In this document: positions 53,732-60,229 of the stretch, piece after piece
How the letters are laid out: every line of letters begins with the position of its first letter
How positions within the stretch are numbered: position 1 is the first letter of the stretch
NCBI GenBank assembly: GCA_009602735.1
Contig: WELA01001627.1
Coordinates: 32,238 to 92,466, forward strand
Reading direction: 5' to 3'
DNA length: 60,229 nt
DNA from: Mesotaenium endlicherianum
Lineage: Eukaryota; Streptophyta; Zygnematophyceae; Zygnematales; Mesotaeniaceae
The notes under the pieces: model-generated
Seen by the model: only the letters and a program-made list of their open reading frames with translations
What the model was told of the DNA's origin: nothing
Databases searched by the model: none
Position numbers and translations under genes: made by a program

Positions 53732-55516
53732 ATGTCTCTGAAAGGGGGAGAGTCCTCGTCAAATTCACAGGACACTGATGAGCGTGGCAGCGGTGACAAC
53801 TTTAAGAAGGTGCTTGCTTTTCTCCGCATATCTTGCACTTGCTTCCTCGGTGTAGTGCTTACGTACATGCATGGGAGGCAAATAGCCAAGAAGGTTTGGC
53901 TCAACTTGTTCATGCCTTCTGACATGCAGGGACTTTGGACACCTGAGGAGGATGCCATATTGAGTACTTGTGTACAGCGCTTCAAGGAAGGAAATTGGTC
54001 CACCATAGCTCTGAGATCAGGCCTCACCAGGTGCACTCACTCGACCTACGTGCTTCATTGATTGAAGGCACGTGTGATGGTTCTTTGCTTGCGATACTAG
54101 CATGCAATCGATGCAGGCATTAAGCCTCTGTGTTCGCAAGCTCACTTGGTGCTACTGATGGGGTCAATCTAATAAAGCAGGAGCGGGAAGAGTTGTCGAC
54201 TTCGATGGGTGAAGCATCTAAGCCCGGCTGTGAAGAATGGGCCTCTCACAGAGAAGGAGCAAAGACGGGTGATTGAGCTGCAGTTAGTACACGGCAACAA
54301 ATGGGCTCTGATGGCGTCTTTGCTGCCCGGTCGGTCTGACAACACAATCAAGAACTTCTGGAATTCCCATCGGAAGCGTGCCTTGAGGCGGGCACAAGCG
54401 CAGCAGCACCAGCACCTGTTGCCTGCACCTCGTGGAGCAGCCGCATGTTCCAGAGGAAGACTGCCGGCTGTTTCACGTGATGCCAAGGAGGACATGGTGC
54501 AGCCTCCTGTTGGTGACCACGACCACTCCATGCCTGCTCCTGCATGTGTTCCCATGAGCGAGGACGACCTGGGCTTGCCTTTCGTGTCCTTCTCATCAAC
54601 ATCGTGTGATGAGGAGTTGTCATCAGGCTTCCTGCCAGCAGCGCCTGAAGCGTCGCACGACTCCGACTGCAGCATTGGCATTGGCCATGGGGGGGCGCAT
54701 CAGCTGGCATTTCCCTTGGGCTTTGCATCTCTTGCCAAGTGCCACGCCACCACATCTGCAACATCGCATGCTGACCACTATTCACCCTTTGAGCACGACG
54801 AGAAGAGTCCAACCATGAGAATATCTGGCGAAAATGAGTTGGAAGAAGAGATGGCAGAGCGCAGGAGACTCCGCCACCTGGCAGAAGCTCGGAAAGTGTG
54901 GGAGTTAATAGGAGCAAGCCCAACAGGAATGCGGGAGGCCCTGAGAGAGTGTATGCCGGCTGCCTTGAAGACATCCGCCGTCTCCGCATGTTGCGCGGAG
55001 GCCACTGTGGGGTCCTCTGGGGATGCCCACCTGCTGCTGCCGCCTGGCCTCCATGCGCTTGGAGCCTCGGGAGCCCATCCAGGGCAAGCACAAGAAGGTG
55101 AAGGAGACGACGAGAGACAGGACGAGGCTGGCGAGTACGACTGGCTGGCGCTGCAGGCCGACCCCACATGTCCCGCGGCACCCTGCGACTCCGATCCCCA
55201 CCACACTGACCATGTGTTGGCCCCTGCTGAAGAAAGTCCCGCCAAAAGCGTCATAGTGAGAACAGGAGAGAGTGGGACAGCTGTAGCAAAGCGGGCCAGG
55301 CAGCGGCTGCACACCCCCTCCATGCCCATGTCAGTGGACGTCCCGCGGCTCCCGTTCATGTTCCCAGAAGCTGGATGCCCAACGCCTGCAGACGTGCTGT
55401 TTGCACGCTCCCAGCAGTCGCCCAGCCTTGCGGCTCTGCTGGCTAGCCCTCGCTATGACTGGGCTTGGGGTCCAGGTCGCAACCTCTTCTCGCCTCCTCC
55501 TTTAGGCATGCACTAA
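53732..55516 (+). CDS. R2R3-MYB transcription factor, GAMYB-like
   Basis: Three exons, 53732-53809, 53930-54030 and 54181-55516, join in phase with GT-AG borders to give 504 residues. R2 (about residues 27-77) has KKGLWTPEEDAIL, EGNWSTIA and SGKSCRLRWVKHL, with the usual Cys before GKSCRLRW replaced by Ser. R3 (about 78-130) has NGPLTEKEQRRVIEL, GNKWALMASLLPGRSDNTIKN and FWNSHRKR. The spaced Trp residues of both repeats are present, with the usual non-Trp first position in R3. KKG-WTPEEDAIL, HL at the R2 end and HRKR after R3 are closest to GAMYB-type factors, nuclear regulators of reproduction in land plants. The C-terminal 370 residues are long and Ser/Pro/Ala-rich with acidic patches and no named domain. 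Subgroup placement is from motif memory only. Confidence 0.9.
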
Positions 55517-56428
55517 CGGCCCGTCTTATTTCTCGATCTTCCAGAGCCTTTGCACCTCAGTGGGCAACTGGATGTTTATTCGACCAGCTTTGACGATAAT
55601 GTGAAGAATGGAAAAGTGACTATTCTATATTTTTTATGAGCACTCGTCTCCAATAATGTGGGACACTTGTACCTCTTCGCCCACTATTAGTGACTAGAGT
55701 CCGTGCAGTAAGCTTGTTGGAACCCCCGCACAAAATGTGCCAGGCTTAGATCTCCTAAGAGGCGCTTGGTGTGACAGGGAGCCAGCCCAGTTGTGTGGAT
55801 CCTTTGATGCACAACATGGTATACTTCATGCCTGCTGAAAATAAGCTGCGTGACTTTGACATGCTACTCAGCAGCATTGCTTACAGAGCACCTCAAGATT
55901 GTGTGCTAGCCTGAGGTGGTTTTCCGGCAATTTCTTTATTGAACTTGAAAACATGAGCTTGAAGCTGAAAACGTCTGAAGCATAATAATTCCGAACAACT
56001 TGCGTCCCACCTGACTTTTCTAGAATGCATGCAACAACCACACCATATAGTACAAGGCATATAGTCGAAATTTGTGCAAATCGTAATGGCCTAAGAAAGA
56101 GTCATGGCTGTCACAACAAAGCGCCCGTTCTTGGTCTCATCCATTACTGGAACGTCAAGCATCACCCTCCCATAACCAGAAAAGCTGGCACCGGCAAACC
56201 TTTCAGCACCTACTGCCCAAAGTGTCCACCACCAAAATTTGTAAGATTATCTTTCTCTTGAGGACACTTTCAAAAGCTGCTTCTAGAAAAGCATAATGTG
56301 TAGGCTGTTTAAATTTATCAACAATCGAGCTCGTTGTAGCACCGAGACGGACAACTGCTCCCTCCTGGGTCTGTTGCACTGAAAGCAAGGAGCCCTGCCA
56401 CCACGACACTAGAGCCCAGCAAGAAGTG
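55517..56428. other. Spacer between two convergent genes
   Basis: It holds the 3' ends of the MYB gene (plus) and the exonuclease-MutS gene (minus). No open frame of interest is present. Confidence 0.6.
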
Positions 56429-59400
56429 TTAGCACGTCATCATTGAGCACCTAAAGAAGGCAAGTCGTGGCTCATAAGTTACAAAGTGAGTCTGCCGGAG
56501 CATTACCCGGAGGACGAGCGCTTTGGTGGCCGGCGGAAGACTCTCACACATCCTCCTCCAAACCTCCTCCTTGTTGCAATCATCAGAAGAATGGCCCTGT
56601 GCGATTTCAAAGCCACGACCTGGCCCCTGTGCGGAGTCCAGAAGTTTACCTTCTTCCTTTTCTTCTTCTCCTTCTCCTCCTGCCTCTACTACAACGCCTC
56701 CAGCTGAGGTGAGGGGGGTGATCACTCTTCTCTCCACGGACACCACAGCTGTTGCGCCACATTGTTTAATGGCTTCCAGAAAAGAACTGAGGGCGAGGGC
56801 GTCTTCCACGCCCTCCACCAGCACAAGGGATGTGCTCGTAGCCCCAGCAACAGCGGAGGGGCCTTGAGGGCCACGGCATGTGATGATGTTGTCCACCACT
56901 TGCAGGGGAGCAGCAGCATGGGGTTGAGTAGGGATGAAGCTGCCAGCCTGCGCTAGGAGCTGAGTGAGGCCCACGCGCTGCAACGTGCGGCCATCCTCCC
57001 CATCATGATGCACAAGCCTCACACTGCCTGAAGCTGTCAGGCAAGGCCTCACATATCCTGCTTCTGCTGCCATCTCTGCAGCAAGAACACCCACAACACG
57101 CAGAGGCACACACGAGCGCACGCGCACACACACACCCACACACACATTGGTTGCTACTGAAGCAGCTGCCTACTTGAAAGTAAGGGTACTCACAATGTGC
57201 AAAGGGAATCCCACACACGGTCCAGCGGAAGAGGAGATGGTGGAGATGGGGGGGGAGGGGGGGGGAGAGTCTGGGGGAGAAAGCAACCTGCAAGAGCACA
57301 CAGCATGTCGAGGTGCGCCAGAGCATCCACCAGCTCCAGCAGCGCTGCCACGTGCCTGCTCTCCAGCTGCCCATCCTCATCTCGGCAGGAGAAGAGGCAA
57401 ATGCTGGCGGTTGCTGAGGCTGAGGCCAAGGCTGGAGCTCCACAGTGATAACAGGTCCCAGGAGGAGGCGGCCTCATGTTGCCCACCTGACCCGCACGCA
57501 GTGTTGGCCGGTAAGACAAGCCGACATGCATGCAGGCACACTTGTAAGGCATCAGCGGTGCAGCTTGGTGCTCCTCCCACTCGCGTCTCCAGGCGCTTAC
57601 CCTCCTCAATAGCGGCACCAGCTTGATGGCGGTTGCAAGCGCGTCAATGTCAAGGCTGGGCAAGCCACGCCCCTCCCGCGCCACCACCTGGCCGACACCT
57701 CGCGCGGCTTCGATGAAGGCCGCCAAGTCTTGCACGTCCCTGCCAACACCCCGCCCCCCACACAACTATTACTTGCCTGCCTGCCTGCCAAATGTGTGCA
57801 ACCAAGGGGGGAAAAGGGGGAGGCACTGACAAATGGTCAGCAGCACAGCACTGGAGGCGCTGCACCACTCGCTCCACGTCGCCCACGCGCTCCAAGCGGC
57901 TCTGCAGTGACTCCCTGACCGCGTGCTCCCGCAGCAGCACCTGCCACGCACAGTGGCTCTCTCTCTCCCTCGTAACCCGGCACGATATGCCAACGTCCAC
58001 GCGACATGTGTAGAGTTGGTTGGCAGGAGAGAAAGGGCACCTCGACGGAGTCAAGGCGCGCAAGGATGGCAGGCAGGTCCTGCAGCGGCCGCAGCAGCGT
58101 GCGCCGTAAGAGGCGTGCCCCCATGGGAGAGCGAGTGTAATCCGAGAGCAGTCCGCCCCAGGGCCAGCCGTCCCCCCCCACCTGATGCATGCAGCACCAG
58201 CACCAGCACCAGCACCAGCACCAGCACCAGCACCAGCACCAGCACCACCGCTGCGGTCACCTTTATTTTTACACGGCGGCGGCAAAACATGTCCCCACCC
58301 ACCCACCCACGGACACACACACGAACTTTACGAACATCCGTACATACTTGGAGAAGCGTGCGGGTGGTGGCGTCCATGGCCAAGGGTGCCTCCTGGTCAT
58401 CACTCCTCCACAAGTGATGCTGCGGCGTGTGGGCCCCCTCCTGCCCCTGGCACTTGCGCGTGATGGTGAAGCTGCTGCCCAAATAGCTGCAGGCCGCCGC
58501 AGCAGTGGCAGCGGCACCGTCAAGTACGGCCGCTTCCTGAGGGACCAGAGTGCATGAAAGGGAGTGGGAGAGGGTGCGCACCTGACAAGACCACCCACAG
58601 CCATGTCTTCCAGCTCTCCCAGGGCCCCAGAGGCTGCTGCGGGATGGATGGAGATGGACACGGAGTGTCGCTGCCCTGCCGCTGCCACGTCACTACTGTG
58701 TATCCACCTGCCCTGCAGCGGCAAGCACCACCATTGACACTCTGTTCATGCTCCACCACAGCAGCAAGCCAGCTAGCCTGGAGAGATGAAGCAGGTCAGG
58801 GCCACTCACCACACCAAGCGGACGGCTCCGGAAATAGTCCAGGGCTTTGGCCACATAGGTGGGACCAGGTGGCGCCTTCAGAGGCATGCTGCTGCCACCA
58901 CTGGGCTCCATGGGTACGTCCACGAGGCGGCCGCCTATACGCCGCTGTCCCGCCCAAGCAGCCACTATTCAGACATGACTATATGGACGGGCTCCATAGC
59001 GCTTCGCGCCCGGGGGTGGGGGGGCGGGGTGTGTAGCAGAGGTACCTGGGAGGCAAAGAGCACGAGACCGGGCGGCGGTGCCATCGCCAGAAGGGCATGG
59101 GCCAATGCTGCGTGTCCCCCCCCCCCNCCTGGTGCCTTTGCATGCACTTCCCACCCACCCTGCCTGCCTCCCCTCCTCCCACCGTCCCTCCCTCCCTCCC
59201 TCCTCCCGGCAGCGAGAAAGGGCCATAATGACCACAGCGACAACGATCGTCCCCGTTCAATCACCTGTGGAGACATCAACACACGCAAGGCCCCAGGTGT
59301 CAGCCTCTCCCGCGGGCGGAAGAAGCGCAGCCAGGCGGGGGGCGTGCGGCCCCAGGGGAAGGGTGAAGCGCTTGTCCAGCAGCGCCCCCGCAGAGAACAC

Positions 59401-60166
59401 GGCGCTCATGCCCCTCCCCTCCTCCTCCTCGGGCATGACGGCCAACCCCCGCCCGCGCGCCAGTAGAGTGACGATGCAGCTGTCAAGCATGCTCGGCGCC
59501 AGCCGCGCCACAGCCACCCCCTCTCGCGGCCCCTGGAGGGCAGTGCCGAGCTCTCTAGCCAGCTGGCGGGCATCGTCATTGTACGCCTCCACAAGGCCCT
59601 TGTCCCTCTGCACACAGACACACATGCACAACCCGTTGCTCTGCGGCCGTTAGTAATGTGGTACGTGCGTGTGCAAGCAAAGTGGAGGAGAGAGGGGGGA
59701 GGGGGGCAGGGAGAGACCGTCCTGACCTGGAGCAGGAGCAGGCAGTGGGACCACTCGCGCTTAAGCTCCTCGTAGCGCCGCAGCACCCGCCTCCCCACAG
59801 GCGCCCTGCTTCTGTCATCCAGCCCCAACTCGCCCACCTCATCCTCTCCTTCTTCTTCCTCTCCTTCTTCTTCTTCTTCTTCCTTGTCGTCGTCAAGGAC
59901 CGCATCTTCTGACGCAGGCTGGAAGCGGGAAAGAACAGGAGCAGCTGCTGCATGGCCAGGAGGCTGCAGCGCCTCGTGCGGCCGGGGGGAGGCGCTGTTG
60001 TGGGCCTTAAAGTGCAGCTGCTCCAGCTCGTGGGGCCGCAGCCCAGCGTCGTGGCACAGGTAGGGCAGGACAGCAGCCAGCATGTTGACGTCGTCCATGG
60101 CGCGGTGCGTCTGCTCCATGGGCTTCAGCTGGTAGTGCACGTACAGCCCCTCCAGCTTCAGCTTCC
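56429..60166 (-). CDS. DEDDh exonuclease-MutS fusion with degenerate ATPase, 5' part outside the window
   Basis: Eleven exons: 60166-59727, 59607-59265, 59107-59046, 58944-58810, 58712-58587, 58536-58348, 58181-58041, 57940-57831, 57739-57601, 57486-57288, 57075-56429. All introns are GT-AG, 50-212 bases, or longer at exon edges with repeats, and all phases agree, giving 842 visible residues. Residues 1-40 are the end of a DEDDh exonuclease ([12 protein letters not shown], then HRAMDD with His20 and Asp25). An acidic linker (about 85-110) follows. From 127 on come the MutS domains: I ([33 protein letters not shown]), II ([10 protein letters not shown]), III ([32 protein letters not shown]), a short clamp, and V ([33 protein letters not shown]). 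Walker A, Walker B and the signature are degenerate. Upstream exons should carry the remaining exonuclease motifs. Confidence 0.85.
58190..58247. repeat. (CAGCAC)n microsatellite in intron 6
   Basis: About nine CAGCAC units lie just upstream of the acceptor of exon 7 of the exonuclease-MutS gene. A read-through product would be low-complexity, and the splice frame excludes it. Confidence 0.95.
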
Positions 60167-60178
60167 CTGCGCGCTTGC

Positions 60179-60180
<2 letters not shown>

Positions 60181-60229
<49 letters not shown>
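60181..60229. repeat. (GA)n microsatellite at the right edge
   Basis: On the minus strand this is a (CT)n tract that leads into the CGCGCAG acceptor of the first visible exon of the exonuclease-MutS gene, so it may serve as a long polypyrimidine tract. Confidence 0.95.

Noticed and set aside
58778..58809. A 32-base GT-AG segment that could be read as an ultra-short intron in the MutS-like gene
   Set aside because: A 97-base intron from the same donor to the acceptor at 58713 keeps phase and leads into the next in-frame segment without needing a second tiny intron.

Overview
The window is nuclear DNA of a streptophyte, most likely a charophyte green alga of the Chara type. This placement is inferred from gene content: a GAMYB-like R2R3-MYB, a bacterial-type GatA, GT-AG introns, and very dense Ty3/gypsy, hAT and KDZ transposons. 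No sequence search was possible. Assembly gaps lie at 14760-14990, 26251-26381 and 39359-40166.

Layout. 1-9733: three Ty3/gypsy elements. The start of a gag with its primer-binding site (PBS) and LTR lies at the left edge. Element A (about 1570-9733) carries element B (5054-8900) inserted in its gag, with a 5-bp target duplication. 10777-12182: dispersed repeat R1 containing a complete 475-bp TRIM. 15397-20646: decayed KDZ transposase whose introns are filled with GTGCGTGC-type minisatellite. 22265-24126: unrecognised gene. 24301-25315: two exons of a GatA-like amidase. 28403-30452: another retroelement gag. 30787-43157: a large Ty3/gypsy-type element whose pol encodes a C5 cytosine DNA methyltransferase upstream of reverse transcriptase, RNase H and integrase, with a PHD finger at the integrase end. 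43158-52192: second copy of the R repeat (R2), split by a complete 8.03-kb hAT element (43686-51718) with terminal inverted repeats, an 8-bp target duplication, an intact two-exon transposase and a long hairpin-forming minisatellite. 53732-55516: three-exon R2R3-MYB. 56429-60166 (minus, running off the right end): eleven exons that splice in frame into a MutS-family protein, joined within one exon to the end of a DEDDh exonuclease; its ATPase motifs are degenerate.

The host genes that can be supported are the MYB, the exonuclease-MutS protein, and possibly GatA and the 22-24 kb gene. Almost everything else is nested mobile DNA. The insertion order is partly readable. B is younger than A. The TRIM is younger than R1 and the hAT is younger than R2; each R copy shows the other without that insertion. 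The two most notable systems are the methyltransferase/PHD retrotransposon and the exonuclease-MutS pseudo-ATPase fusion.
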